Assembly (NCBI GenBank): GCA_009760855.2
Contig: WPIO01000144.1
Span: 287,501-351,500 of the forward strand
DNA from: Cristatella mucedo
Lineage: Eukaryota > Bryozoa > Phylactolaemata > Cristatellidae
Direction of reading: 5' to 3'
DNA length: 64,000 nucleotides
Position numbers and translations under genes: made by a program. Under the pieces are notes generated by a model. The model was given only the letters and a program-made list of their open reading frames with translations. It did not search any database and was not told where the DNA came from. Position 1 is the first letter of the stretch; each line of letters starts with the position of its first letter. Shown piece by piece: positions 1 through 13,370 of this stretch.

Positions 1-857
1 CCGTCATCTCACGATTTGACTGATTTGATAGAAGAAGCTAAAAAGCCGCACTTTTGTCTTTGCTCCGTCCGTGTGAATGTCTCATCCTCAGTGCGCTCAG
101 AAACTACCAACTCTTTGACTAAGGGCGAGAGTGAGGTGATCTTTTTTAGCTCCTCAGCCTGAGTAAGCTCTGAGCCTCTTTTGCTGAGTGCTTTACATAC
201 TCACCTGGGCACGATTCGATGCATGTAACAACCTGGCAACCTGCTGAGCATGGAGCCATGGAGTCCCTTGCCCTTGTTTCGTTAAGTACGATACTTCAGG
301 TTACCTTTGGATGCTCGCCTCGCTGCATGACATCTATGCTTGTCATTAACTCGTAGTTATTGCTTCCTTGGCAGTGAGCTAGAAAGCACCTGTGTACATA
401 TCTGGTTATCTTGCGGTGCTAGGCAAAAGACTTGCTATTATTAGTAGTATTGCTATCACTATAGTGATGGCTGTACGTTGGGCAACATGGCTACGTACAG
501 TTTCCGTTGGCTTTGCTCGCAGAACTCGACATGACGCTTTACGTCTCCGTATCTAGTTTACTTGTAACCCGGGTGTCGACGACAGAATTTCTATCTAACG
601 GTTCACTATATCAGAGACGGAAGGACACGATGAAGTGCAATATCATCTTTAAATTCCGCTCTTGTCGGCATCGGAAATTTTAATGCCGTGCTTAAGCATA
701 CGTATTTTAACACTGAGCTAAAGAAACTGTCTAGTGATCGTGGCCAACCATCGTGATCTTCCTCCTAGCAATACCGAGTCGATACGTTACGCTGCTACTA
801 CTGCGAGCAACAAATCCGTTACTAGCGACTCGCTTCCATCATACCTCTTCCATCCAC
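1..857. other. no gene recognised
   Basis: Mixed-composition single-copy-looking DNA; no long frame, no known repeat and no conserved motif seen. Confidence 0.5.
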
Positions 858-1048
858 CTTTGTCTCTCTCTCTCTCTCTCTTTCTCTTTTTCTTTCTCTC
901 GTTTTCTTTCTCTCGTTTTCTTTCTCTCGTTTTCTTTCTCTCGTTTTCTTTCTCTCTCCCTCTTTCTCTCTCTTTTATCTCTGCTCTCTCTGCCCTATTT
1001 CTCTCGCTCTTTATCTCTCTCACCCTCGCTCTCTAGCTAGCTATCTCG

Positions 1049-1087
<39 letters not shown>

Positions 1088-1125
1088 CTCGCTCTCTCTT
1101 CGTATCTATATATCTACCTATATCT
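858..1125 (+). repeat. CT-rich repeat with a 15-bp CTCTCGTTTTCTTTC unit
   Basis: (CT)n blocks flank about four to five copies of a 15-bp unit at 895-955; a second (CT)n block is at 1050-1085. Confidence 0.9.
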
Positions 1126-1455
1126 GTATATATTCATCCTGTTGCGTGTTACTGGTGCATGCCGAGTCTTTAACAGACCAGAGCCTTGTGAAGAACCTCT
1201 CCCTGTATATAGATACCAAGTTAAGGTCAACATTTCAGTCTCGGGGTGCAGTCTTATGTCAACGAGCGGAAGTATTTCCCTACGTCTTAGCTCGTCGGCG
1301 TCTAGACGTAAACGTCCTAATTGATTGCTTAAAGCTGAATAATGTAATTGGAATCAACTGTAGCCTTCAGGTTTTTGACGAATATTTAACAGTGCTGCTG
1401 CGTAGCATAAGCAGCATAGATGTCTCACGATCATCATCGATGCCATTAGTATGCG

Positions 1456-1640
<185 letters not shown>

Positions 1641-1719
1641 CAGCCTCTCTTTGTCCCTCACTTCGCTGCGCTCACAGATTTCGATAAGACGGCGGTAGAA
1701 AAATGTCATTATTCTCATG

Positions 1720-3200
1720 TCAGTTTCCTTCGCAGCTGCTAGAGCGATTGGCGAACGGGAGCGGCCCTACATCGGCCAAGGGGTGGCCGAGTACGTAGGG
1801 GGCGTGCGTCGGCCGAGGTATTTGGGTAGCCATACGCAGACTGGACGTAGACCGAGTTACAAAGGGAGGGGCGCATTTCAGCCGACTTACGCTTGGGGGC
1901 GGCGGCCGCACGCAGGCCGAGGCGCGGCCGCAGCCCCCTACCGTCTCCCTAGCAGTGCTCGTTACTTCACCGGGGACCGAATGCACGAATGCACTAATCG
2001 CTTTCAGCCGACTCCGACTGGGCAAAGCCGAAGAAGCACCCGCGTTCCCACCTCCTCCCACTTCCGACGGAGCGAAGAAGTTCCGCGGTAAAAGGCCGAT
2101 TAAAAGTCGCAAGTGTACAAAGAATGAGTTGCCGACGTCGCTCGGATGCCTGAGCGGGACGGCGATTAGGCAAACGTCTCGCCGCACGACGAGGGCGACC
2201 TGGCTTCGAGAAGCCGCCGCCGCCGCCGCCTCAAGCCGCTCGGCCGCTGGATGGCCGCCAGGTCACCTCGCCGGGCCATCCGGGCACTCCGCCTGCCATC
2301 CCGGCGAGCGAGCGCCACTACCGGTCCCAGCCCCCTTCCCCTGGCGGCGGTCGGCACCTCGGTCGGAGACCTCTGGCGGCGCGACACCGCGCGAGCACGA
2401 CCGAGAGCACGAGTGTGACGAGGAAAATTGAGAAAGATATAGTTGGCCGCCGGAAGGCGATCGAAGCCGCTGCAAGGTCAAAGCTGACTTAACGGCGGCC
2501 GGCAGCGCTCAGCTGTCGAGGCGCGAAAGAGTTCGCTCGACCGAAGCGACGACGGAACCCTGGCCGCCGAGCGGGGCAGGCCCCAGCCGACCCCAACGAC
2601 TAGGTCGCACGCACTAGTCGCTCGAGGAACGAACGCTAGACGTGGCCGCCGCCGCCGCGCGACCCGCGTGTAACCTCGGGCTCACGGGGCAGCTGCGACT
2701 GATCGTTCAAGCAGCTCTCTCGCTCGGGCATGTATTCAAACAATGGCGGGCCGTAGAAGCGATCGCCGCTGCCCACACCTCGTCAAAAGTAAGTCGGCAT
2801 GCCTGCGCTAGGCCATCTGGCTTTATTCAACTCCGGCCGGTGGCTGTCGGCCAGGCTAATGCAAGACCCAGCGTCTGGAGGGCGTCCGCTCCGCTGGCCG
2901 CCGCCGCGCATGCGTTCGATGAGTGATTGCAAAATCTCCTTGGCTCGTGCAAGAACATCGGGCGCCCAGGATTGCATGCGACACTCGCGCGGCTACTAGC
3001 AATTGCAAGATACTGGAGTCGTTAGGAAACGCCCGCGCGGCCAGCCGAGGGCGTGACGTATCTCGGCTGACTAGCGGCGGCCTGAGTTTCAGCGCCAGCA
3101 CGTCCGTTTCGGAAAAATTCTCCGCAGCCTGCATGTATTGTATCTGCCTTAAGGTGGACATGGTTCTCAAATGGACTCGATGTGTGCGTAGCATGAATTT
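1720..3200. other. CpG-rich island, no gene recognised
   Basis: GC-rich DNA with overlapping open frames on both strands. None shows domain motifs or a consistent exon/intron pattern. It could be a promoter region of a gene outside my ability to see. Confidence 0.5.
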
Positions 3201-4103
3201 ATAGAGGCGAAACAGTTCCAGCAGCTGCAATCCTACCGCGCGCGGGCGGCGCAGTTTCCACAGGGCCGAGATAGTAGCTCGGAGCGAGATAAATTGCTAA
3301 GATCGCCACGGCTGCGAGTGATAGTAATAATGATAACAAGGGAGCTTTTGGATAACTAGATCTCTTTCGAGAACTCTGCACCACTAGCCAGAGAGAAAGC
3401 GTATCGATTCGTAGGGTAAAACAAGGCAAAATTGCGTCGGCTTAATCTTAATCCTGCAAAGGGCAACTCACTCGGGTTGAGAGCAAATGCTGAGAGGAAC
3501 GCGGGCGGGGCGGGGGGGGGGCTTATTGATTTGAATTTGATGACTAGCTCCGCCGGAAATTGCAGGTGTCAGAGGAGCGGGCGGTTGTGTGGAAAACCTG
3601 GGGAGTTAATTTCGCAGCGAGGTCTCCAGCCTCCGCTCAGAGAATTGAGCGAACTAAAGCTGAAGAGTGGCACGATCATGAAGTCGAAAAGGTGAGAAGC
3701 TAGGTCAACGAGAAAAATGCTTAGCTTAAATAGGCAGATTTATCGGACGAGTCTCGTGTATCGGGGTCGTGAAGCGAAAGGTTATTTCTCAGTAGGATAC
3801 CAAAAATTCCGCGTGGGAGAACGCTCATGGGATACGCTGGCTGAGTCCATTTCTTAGGTCTAGACTTTCCAGAGTTTTCTGAGCGACATTGAATGCGAAT
3901 AACTGTACAGTTTATTTTATCACTATCCAGCTGGCGAAAGCTAGCTAGCGTCGAAGTGAAAATGTGGAAAACACGCGCTGCAAGGGATTTGAGAAAGATT
4001 TTTAATTGCTAGAAGACATGGAGGGATCAAACCGAAAGTGCAGCTGTGCGTCATCGGCGAAGAAGTGAAAGCCCAGATTGGAATAGGCAATTAAATCTAC
4101 TCG

Positions 4104-4126
4104 AGAGAGAGAGAGAGAGAGAGAGA
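4104..4126 (+). repeat. (GA)n microsatellite
   Basis: About 11 GA units. Confidence 0.9.
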
Positions 4127-4744
4127 ACGTAATTTGTGGAAAGAAGCCGACTTAGCGTAAGGAGCCCGGTGTAGCCTGGATACTCGACTCCTTGTACCTG
4201 TACTTGACTGCTACCTGGTGATATGAACGCTCGGAAGTATCCAACCGATTTGATTGTCACCCACCGATTGGACCCATGCAAGCAATTTGAGAGGTCTCCG
4301 AAAAGATCTCTTGACGATCAATAGTACCAAACACTGCTTACCCAAGTCTGCATTTCTGAAAAGGTCGTTATCCGCCCTCAGTACTAAAGGAATAAAAAGT
4401 ATAAATTGTTAGAGTAAGCGAATATGGGACGATGACCGAAGGTACTCCGTACTAAAGGGTTCCCTGCGTGACGAGTTACTTTTGACGTCTGTGCTCTGAA
4501 ATGGCGCATTATGGTAGGACCTAAACGATTGCAAACAGTGGTACATCACAGCCCTTAATCTTACGCTTGCATTGACTGGCAATCGATCGGCAATAAATCG
4601 ACTTTGTGGCCTTACTGTCGGTTACCGCAGCCGGAAGTGAGCTCGAGCCTTTCTGGGCATCCAAAGTGTGGGCTGGACTACTTCCCGCTGGACTAAGACC
4701 CGAGTCTCATTCCTTTCTTTTCTCTTTTCAGCCCATGCCAGTTG

Positions 4745-4818
4745 TCTAGAGATAGATGCGTTCTCTCAGGGTGTTGTTATATAAACTTACCACTATTATT
4801 ACTATAATTATTACTGCG
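4745..4818 (+). mobile_element. diverged L2-like LINE 3' tail
   Basis: AGAGATAGATG..TTCTCTCAGGG followed by ACTATTATTACTATAATTAT matches the LINE 3' end in + orientation; only the tail is kept. Confidence 0.65.
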
Positions 4819-5357
4819 AGGCACAGAATCGTTTCCTGTGCGGTCCGAGACTCGGTAACTCATTTACTCAATTCGTCTCTACGCCATCTCCTCTCCGATT
4901 ACCGACATTGATATCGTCCTTCCCAGTCGCTCCACTTCAAGGTCAAGGCTCACTCTAAGGCTACTCTCCCTTCGTCTGCTCCGGCTTAATTGCTGCGAGT
5001 CTATTTTTAAGCTGCTTACTTCCTCATCTGTCCTACTAACTCAGCTGTGCTTCTCCTTGCATCTTTGTTTTAACAGATGAAATCTGCAGGCTTCGGAGAG
5101 CGATGCACCGAAAGCGGCCTTTGAACCTTTGAGTTTGCTCTAGAAAGCTTACCAGCGTAGCTTCTAAATGGCTGTGCGATCGTGACGTGCGTGCCCTAAA
5201 GTCGTAATGCTCACCATCTTTGTCATACATTTATCGTGGCAATGCACTTTCATCTCTCACCACATTCTCTACTGTCTGCCATCCCTTCCTTAATTAATTT
5301 ACTCGGGTTACTACTGTTTAGTTACATTTTTTAGCCCGGCCCGTTTAATACGATGCA

Positions 5358-5632
5358 ATAACAATAATAATAATAATAATGCAGTTGATAAAGCCCCCTC
5401 AGAGAACTTAATCTCTCTCTAGGCCCTTTACATTTGCTGCAAAGAGAAATGCAATTGAATGGTGAGTCATATCATGTTTGATAAACAAACAACACGAATA
5501 ACATGGTTAGGGGTGACATGCACAGGGTCAGCATGCAAATGTGTTTAGTGGCAGCATGCACAGTGTCAGCACGCATAAGCACATGAAGGACGAATCACAG
5601 GGACCTACTAAATGCTGTCCTAAATAGGTAAG
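5358..5632 (-). mobile_element. L2-like LINE 3' UTR fragment
   Basis: The (ATT)n tail and the full 3' UTR, including the two GCATGC-bearing segments, are present; the ORF2 end is missing. Confidence 0.88.
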
Positions 5633-5994
5633 TACGCACCGAATCGGTTGGCCGAGTCAACGGAGTGGTTTCGCTGTAGCGTAGGGTTCTGTAATCGCAC
5701 ACGCGGTCCCAATTGAATCTAGTTTATCAATCACATTCACGCTTCTAGATATCTGAACAGAAATGTCAAAATTTGCATCACCATAACAGGCCGCACTGAG
5801 AATCCACGAAAATTCTGGAAATGAGCTCGTGTGTCTTGGAAATGGTCTTGGACCCTCTGAGAAAAAAACATGTAAGTATTTATAGTAACGATCAATGGCT
5901 ATGAGGGCCTCGTTTATATATAGCATCAGAATGCCTAAACGACTTTCAGAAGCCAATGCAGATCGCGCACTGTGTCGTGAATAGCAAGCACAGT

Positions 5995-6098
5995 ATTAAT
6001 AATAATAATAATACAAGAACAATAATAATAATACATTTGAAATAGCTCTCTCAGAGAACTCGATCTCTTTCTAAACACTTTACATTTGCTGCAAAGGA
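5995..6098 (-). mobile_element. L2-like LINE 3' tail
   Basis: Two interrupted (ATT)n blocks followed by the GCAGCAAATGTAAAG core in reverse; more diverged than the 5358 copy. Confidence 0.8.
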
Positions 6099-6109
6099 AT
6101 TGTTGGGAA

Positions 6110-7779
6110 AAGTACAGTATTACGGGGTAAAGATATCGTGTAAAATGTAGCCTTATATATTATGTAACCTTAACTTTATATAAGGTTAACGAAAAAACAT
6201 TCGTGTTGCACTTTAAAGAGGCATTGTTGCTTCATGCTTTTTTGCATGGAGTTAACATTCGTTATAAATACATATTAGCCTAAAAACAATTTTATTATCA
6301 ATGAAAAAGGGCTCTGGTTCTTTCTGCAATTCGGCTCCAGCTCTGCCCTCTTTTGTTTCCACCCTCTCCCCACCCCTGCTTCCTTACCTCCGCCGCAGCG
6401 TCTTCTCCCGAGTGCCATCACTCAAGAAAAATATGCGTGCCGGTGCAGTGTGCGACCTCAGGTACACAGGCGAGCTCTTCGGGGAAAATGAGTCGAGCTG
6501 TTAATTCCGTCTCCGACGGTATCCCTGGCTTGTCGCAGATGCATTGCCAGTTTGCACCGCTATTTCTCTCCACATTCGCTGCCAGGCCTTTACTTCAGCT
6601 GCAATGGCTACACACCAGGATGATTAGTGCACGCATGTGCGGAGGGTGATGATTTCCGCTGCCGATTCCTGCGGTAGTTGAGCGCTTGGAGGTGGCTCGT
6701 CAGATTTTAGCGGCTACATTTTACTACGACGCCTCCTACAATAGAGAGTGAGACTTGTGCTCTTCCAGTGTCAAACAAAAGATGCTTGCATACAAAAATG
6801 AAATCGGAAGTAAGCGGACTTTTCATTAAAATTCGGGGCTAACCAGTGACAATAAGTGAGGTGTCCAGAGGATACGCGATTGACTCCTATAAAAAAACAA
6901 TCCGTGCATCAGAAAAAAGTCACTCGCCACAACTGAGAGAGGCGCCTTTGGAGAACTGGGCGCGTAAAATAGGCGATTGGCGGTAAGCTGCCTAAACTTA
7001 GAAGGTATTTGATATAATTCCATTGCGGATAAATGCCCCGAAGACTAGTAATGACGTTTGGCTAGAATTTCAGGTAGCGAATGCAGAAGCGGACAACTTT
7101 TAATGCAGTCGTGACGTGGGTGTGACGTAGGTGTGACGTGGCAGACCTTACTTTCTTGCTCTCACTTTGCTGCATCCTTTTGGAAGTTCAGTCCAGGCTT
7201 AAAAATCATCTCTAATCTTCACCTTAACACGCACTAGCTCCTCAACAGGCAACGCATTGGCTTTAGGTCTGTCACTCGGATTTCGGCTCCTGTGTTACCT
7301 GATTGTAACCTTGGCGATCTGTAGCGCTTACTCATCAGGCCTTTCCCGTGTGCCCTTTCCCCGCGAGACCCGCCTAAATTTGACGCTGACTCTGAATTTT
7401 TGAATTTCTGAATTCTGAACTCTGACTTGATTTTATTTGTGCCTTTAACCAAATTCCAGTCCTTGGAGGCCACACTTCAGACCTTCAGTGCTGGACCAAA
7501 GCTGAAGCTCCGGAAGTTGAACTACAAAGCAGCTCTTAAACTGACGCTCCGCATGCCCGACGCCATTACGTTTAAAGAACAGCTCACATAACAGCAGATT
7601 ACTCGCAGCATCTGCTTCCTTCCGCGCGCGAATCGTCAGTTAGCTTACGCGTGAAACACTCGTAAGTGCTATTAACTAGTCAATGCATGGCTGAGGCTTT
7701 CTAAACATACAAGTTTATTTTACTTTACTTGAGCTAAAAATAATAAGCTCGCTCTGTGAGAATTTAGTCTCACTTCTTA

Positions 7780-7780
<1 letters not shown>
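6110..7780. other. no gene recognised
   Basis: A/T-richer sequence with only short frames. A triple GTGACGTGGGTGTGACGTAGG-like microrepeat (about 7110-7140) is the only local structure noticed. Confidence 0.5.
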
Positions 7781-7782
<2 letters not shown>

Positions 7783-7841
<59 letters not shown>

Positions 7842-7870
7842 CGTGTGTGTCTGTGTGTGTGTGTGTGTAT
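7783..7870 (+). repeat. (GT)n microsatellite
   Basis: About 88 bp of GT with GCGTGCGT and CT interruptions near the end. Confidence 0.95.
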
Positions 7871-8363
7871 CTCCGTCAGTAACTCCACAAAGTCATAAAG
7901 ACCATGTGGGTGTTACGCAGGAGAGTTTTGTATAGCCCACTCACAGCCTAAGCGGCTTTCGGTACGCATTCGGTAGCCAACACACTTTGTCTCACGCAAC
8001 AAAGAGAAAGTGGGAAGCACAGCAGAGTCAGGAGAGCAGTTGAGGTAGCGAGTAGCATGGAAGTAGCAGTTCAGGACCGCTGAAAAAGATGTGCCATAGT
8101 CGGCAGTTGGAGAGTAGTTGTTGTTGCGTAAGAATTGTGGGAGCGAGTTCCACAGTCTAGGACCTGCAGAGCTAAAGCTTCTGTCACCAACTGTCTTTAA
8201 GCGGAGGAATGGGACAGCTCATTTATTCTCCATATTGTCGTTCGGATTATCGTCCGGTTATCGCCGCATCCACCTCCTACCCGTCCACTGCTCCATTCCT
8301 TCTAAAATGTCTCTCTATCTGTCGTCTTCTCCAACATTTATATCCTTCACTTCTCGGCCATGC

Positions 8364-10909
8364 GCTCCTCCTCTTTCTCCTCCGCCTCCTTCTCCTCCTC
8401 CCTCCTTCTTCCTCCTTTCCCCCCCCTTCCTCTTTCTTCTTCTTCCTCCCTTTCCTCTTTTCTCCTCCTCCTTCTTTCCTCCTCTCTTCTCTTTCTCCTC
8501 CCTTTCTTTTCCCTCCTCTTCTTCTTTTCCCTTCTCCTCTCCTCCTCCTCTTTCTTCTCCCCTTCCTTCTCCTCTCTCTTTTCTCCCCTTCCTTCCTCTC
8601 TCCCTCCTCTCTTTTTCTCCCCCCTCTTCTTTCTTTTTTTCCTCCCTTCCTTCTCCTCCTCTTTTCCCTTTTTTCCTTTTCCTCCCTATTTCTCTTTCCC
8701 TCTCTCCTTTCTTCTCTTCCTCTCCCTATCTCTCCTTCCCCTTCCTCTCTCTTTTCCTTCTTCTCTCTCCTTTCTCTCCCCCTTCCTCTTCCTCTCCTTT
8801 CCCTCCCTCCTCTCTCCCCTCTTCTCTCCCTTTCCCCCCTCCCCTCTTCCCCTCCTTTTTCCCTTCTCTCCTTTTCTCTCTCTTCTTTTCTTTTTCCTCT
8901 CCCCCTTCTTCTCCTTCTTTCTCCTTTCTCCTTCCCCCTTTCCCTCCTCTCCTCCTCCCCTCTTCTTCCCTTTTCTTCCCTCCCTCTTCCCCCTCTTCCT
9001 CTTTCCTATTTCCCTCTCTTCTTTTTCCTTTTCTCTTCCCTTCCCTCTTTTTTCCTCCCCCTCTCCTCCCTCCTCTTCCCCTCTCCCTTTCCTTCCCCCC
9101 CTCTCTCCTTCTTCTCCTCCCTTCCCCTTTCTCCTTTCTTTCTCCTCCTCCCCCTCTTTTTCCTCCCTCCTCTCTTCTTCCCTCTCCCCCTCCCTCTTCT
9201 TCCTTCCCTCCTTTCCTTTCCTTCTTCTCTCCTCTTTCCCTCTGTCTTCTCCCCCCTCCTCTTCTCCTCCCCTCCCCTTTCTTCTCCCTCCTCCCTTCCT
9301 TCTCCTTTCTTCCTCTCACCTTCTCCTCTCTTCTCCTCTTTCTCTCCTCCCCTCTTCTTCATTTCCTCCTCCCTCTCCCCCTCTCCTTTCTTTCTCTCCC
9401 CCTCCTTTCCCTTCTTCTTCTTTCTTCTTTCTCCCTCCTTTTTTTTTTTCTCTCCCTCCCTCTTCTCTCCCTTTCCCTTCCTTCTTTCCCTCTTCCTTTT
9501 CATCACCCTCCTCCCTCCTTTCCCCCCCTCTTCCTGTTTCCTCCTCCTTCCTCCTCTTCCTTTCCCTCCCCCTCCTCTTCCTCCCTCCCCTCTTCCTCCT
9601 CCTCTTTCCTTCCTCCTTTTCTCTTCCTCCTCTTCTTTCCCCTTCCCTTTCCTTCCTCCTCTCTCCTTCTCTCCTCTCTTCCCCCTCCTTTCTCCCTTCT
9701 CCTCCTCCTTTCCTCTTCCTTTTTCCTCTTTCCCCTTCTTCCTTTCTTCCTCCTTCTTTTCTCCTCTCCTTTTTCCTTCCTCCTTTTCTCCTCTCTCCTT
9801 CTTCCCTCCCTCCTTTCCCTTCCCCTCCCCTTCTCTCTCTTTCTTTTTCTTTTCCCTCCTCCCTTCCCTTCTCTCTCCTCTTCCTCCCCTTCTCTCTCTC
9901 CTTTTTCCTTTTCTTCTTTCTTCCCTTTTCTCTTCCCTTCATTTTCTCCCTCTTCCTTCTTTTCTCCTCCTCCCCTTCTCCTTTCTTCTTCCTCCTATTT
10001 TCTCCCCCTCCTCTTCCCCTTTCCTCTCTCTTTCCCTCCTTCCTCTTTTCTCTCTTTCCTTCCTTTCCATTTTCTTTCCTTCTTTCCCCTCTTTCTTCCC
10101 CCCCCTCCCTCCTCTCTCTTTATCCTCTTTCCCCTTTTTTCTTCCTTCCCTTTTCTCTTCCTTTCCCCCCCTCCCTTTTCTCCCTTTCCTTTCCTTCATC
10201 TTTCTCTCTTTCTCCTCTTCCCCTTCTCTTCTCTCCTTTTCCTCTCCTCTCCTTCTCTCCTCTTTTTTTCCTCTTCCCTCCTCCTCCTCCTCCTTCTTTC
10301 CCTCCTCCTCCTTCCCTCCTCCTTCTTTCCATTTCGTCCTCCTCTCTCTCCTCCTCCTCTTCTTCTCCCTCCTCTTTTTCCCTCATCCTCCTTGCCTCTC
10401 CTCCCTCTCTTTCTCTCCCTCCCCTCCTCTCTTTCCTCCTCCCTCTTCCTCCTTTTTCTTTCTCCCCTCCCTCCCTCTCCCCCTCTTCTCCCTCCCCTTC
10501 CTCCCTCCTCCTCCTCTCCCTTTTCTCCTCCTCTCTCCCCTCCTCCTCCTCCTCTTTTTCCCCCTCCTCCCCTCTTCTTCTTCTCTTTTCCTCTCTCTCC
10601 TCCTTTTTCTTCCTCTCCCTTCTCCCCCTATCCTCGTCCTCTTCTCCTTCTTTCCTCCTCTTCCTTTCTCCTCCTCCTCCTTCTCCTCCCCTCGTCTCTC
10701 CTCCCTTCCTCTCTCTCTCCTCCTCCTCTTTCTCTTCCTCCCTCTTTCCTCCTCTCTCTCTCCTCCTCCTCTTTCCCTCTTTCCTACCTCTCCCTCCTCT
10801 CTCTCTTTCTCTCTCTTCCTCTCTTCTCCTCCTCCTCCTTCTCCTCCTCCTCCTTCTCCTCCTCCTCTTTCTCCTCCTCCTCCTTCTCCTCCTCCTTCTC
10901 CTCCTTCTC
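8364..10909 (+). repeat. 2.55-kb near-pure polypyrimidine tract
   Basis: The + strand is C/T with only about 25 purines by eye. It is a non-uniform mixture of CTCC, CTTCC and TTTCC words, changing to regular CTC(CTC)CTT units after about 10820. All three + frames are open (866-945 codons) because stop codons need purines; the Ser/Pro/Leu/Phe translations are meaningless. Confidence 0.97.
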
Positions 10910-10970
10910 AACCGGCTCCTCAACATCCTCAACTTTTACTTTTACTTTAAACTGATGTAAACCTGATTTA

Positions 10971-11140
10971 GGTGAGCCGTGATGGCACACTAGGTAAGGC
11001 GGTTGCTTTTCACGACCTTGGTTCCGAGGTCATGGGTTTGAATCCTGCGGTAAGCGATCCTTTGTTGCCGCTGCAAGCGGTGGTGATAGCCGTAAAGGCT
11101 CCTCTGTCGCTATACAAAAGAGGCTGATGAATCAGCTAAT
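10971..11140 (+). mobile_element. tRNA-derived SINE, family A
   Basis: A tRNA-like head has an A-box region (GGCACACTAGGTAAGGCGG) and a B box (GGTTTGAATCCTG). A body (GCAAGCGGTGGTGATAGCCG) follows, and it ends in GAGGCTGATGAATCAGCTAA before an (AT)n run. It starts right after the 2.5-kb pyrimidine tract. Confidence 0.9.
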
Positions 11141-11397
11141 ATATATATATATATATATATATATGCCTCATTTCATTAGTGAAGATGCATCTAAAGCCAC
11201 CGACAGAAGTTAAGACGTTGCCTAACATGTCCTCATATTAAAGGAAGCTCTACAGCTCACAGATATTCTTAACAGTATGTTCTTGGTCCGTGTGAATCGT
11301 CTCTTGTGAGCTTACGCATGTAGCGATCGTTACTGCAAGCATCACCCCCATCGTCTGTCGTGCTTACTTTCTGTAAAATTTGCAGGGACAAAAACTA

Positions 11398-11465
11398 AGT
11401 TAAGGTCTCTTATGGCGCTGTATACAATCTGTTATTATTCTTTTTATTGGTATTATTGTTATCGG
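11398..11465 (+). mobile_element. diverged L2-like LINE 3' tail
   Basis: AAGGTCTCTTATGGCGCT followed by GTTATTATTC..ATTATTG resembles the 3' end in + orientation. Confidence 0.55.
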
Positions 11466-11469
11466 CTAG

Positions 11470-12200
11470 CAGATCCCTGTCCGCTGTGCCTTTTTCTAAC
11501 AAGCTATTCCTACGTCCTTTATTGAAACCAAATTCGCTGTGTGCAGTACTCATTTAATCGAACTGCCACAGCAGATAACGGACGGCTCTGATCTGGAGCA
11601 CCTGCCCGGCTCCGATCGTAGAGAGTGAGTGATTCCGCTGTGAAGCACCTGCCTGACTCCAAGCTGGAGCTGGAGCTGGCACCAAATCGTCCAGAACAAA
11701 CTGGCTGAGGAGCTTCTCGGGTGTTGTCATTTCAATGATTTCATTGCTCTTATTTTGTTGTTATCCGGTTATTGTGCTCACCTTTGAGGTCTAATTTGCC
11801 TCCCTTTGAAAGCCTAATTTATCACGCGCACCCTGCTGGCTGGCTCGGAGTTCTCCCAGGCGAGGCGGCTCCACCGCCGCTGCTAGCGGCTAGCCGCTAG
11901 GCACTCCGCCGCCGCCTGCCGGCTCCCCCGCAGTCCCAGCCAGCCCGTCGCCAAGTCTAGATCAAAGAGGGAATATTGCGGCATTCTGACTAGTCGTCGC
12001 AGCCTAGTCGTATCCTAGCGACGATACGGATTCGAGTGTCGAGCAGAGTGCTGCCAGCTGTTGCATAAGCCGACACTCACACGATATTCCAGTTCCCCGT
12101 AGCTCCTTGTATAGCTGTCCGTAAAGCTGCCTCTTGAGCTACCTCGCTACGTTATTCAGTCTGCTGCTGCCGCTGCCGCCGCCGCCGCCACCGCCGCCGG

Positions 12201-12236
<36 letters not shown>

Positions 12237-13360
12237 GGCTGTTCTTTGTCCCCCTGCTTATCTGTGCCGGCATCAGCTGCTTCCTCTGCGGCTCCTATTA
12301 CCTGATACATCCTCGATAGTCCTCGATTGGTATCTACAAAGACAGTTCGTGGGTGAGACGCGATGAAGCCAAGCAGGTTTTTGTCTAGGTATCTGCTTAT
12401 GGAAACTGTACTGCCACTTGAGTTTGTTCTTAGCGATAGGGCAAGATCTCAGCATGCTATCTGTGCTTTCACGTCTGCGAGCTCTCACGAAGGGGTCAAT
12501 AAGAGCTCACACGAGCAGGCCCGACATCATTGCACGCAAGTGTGATGTGCAGACAAGCGGCACTGAGCTTTTGGGCACATAGATTATAAAGTCTCCTCCA
12601 CCGCAAGAGATTTCGAGGCATTAAACTTGAGGTAGTACAGTGATCAGTGTTGGGCTCCGCACACGCGAATAGTGATAAAATACCGGTACACGAAAGTTTG
12701 GAGCGCTTGCAAATACCCACGAAGGAGTCTGCAGATATCGCTCGGGTGTTTTTGCTAATACTTTTACTAATAGACCATCACTCTTGTTTTTATTTTGCCT
12801 TCCGTTGCTTTGTTCGACTGTTTGCCTTTAGTCGCCTAAGCTACGCAGCTGAGTCAGCTTCGATTCTACGCCGTCAAAATGTTATTTTAAAATCAAGTCC
12901 TAGTTCGCTCACTCTGTGTGATCACGTGATCACAGAGCTCAAGAGACCACTGCAAGCAGGGAAATGAGACTGCGAACTGTGGATGAACTAAGTGTATTGG
13001 AGCTGGCAGCCGTGCTGTCATGCGATGAGGTAGCCTTCGTGTCTAGCGCCGTTATAAGAGTCCACATTCATTGATCAATAATCAGTTCATCATTCACTCG
13101 CTGTTGAGACCGGTAGCATTAAGTTATCGTTTATTGCGTGTACTAATATCTAGCCTCTAGGTGCAACCGGAGAGGTGACCTGTGGTTCATCAAACGAGTT
13201 CGAATTCTACACTAGATTGATCAGGATCAAGGGACAGGCGACCAAGAAGCAAAAAACATGCCCCCCCCCGTTTAGTAGCTGCTACCCTCGTGCATTGGTC
13301 TGCTCTCCGCCGGTAGCTATTGACGTTATAATACTGGCTTCGAAGCAGCTAGCTTGAGAT
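11470..13360. other. no gene recognised
   Basis: Contains a short CpG-rich patch (11820-11970), the GCC/GCT block, and an 18-bp perfect palindrome with a CACGTG centre at 12917-12934. No supported coding region. Confidence 0.5.
12164..12240 (+). repeat. (GCC)n/(GCT)n trinucleotide block
   Basis: CTG/CCG units pass into about 12 pure GCT units at 12200-12236. The short Leu/Pro frame through it shows no other coding sign. Confidence 0.85.
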
Positions 13361-13370
13361 TGGTTAACAA

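Noticed and set aside
5500..5600. CRISPR-like direct repeats with GCATGC
   Set aside because: Only two related segments, eukaryotic context, and the same block recurs as a fixed part of the LINE 3' UTR.
8118..10960. Open frames of 866-945 codons on + and 166-270 codons on - across the pyrimidine tract
   Set aside because: Stop codons cannot arise in near-pure C/T (or G/A except rare TGA/TAG) DNA. All frames are open at once and residues are limited to Ser/Pro/Leu/Phe or Glu/Lys/Arg/Gly.
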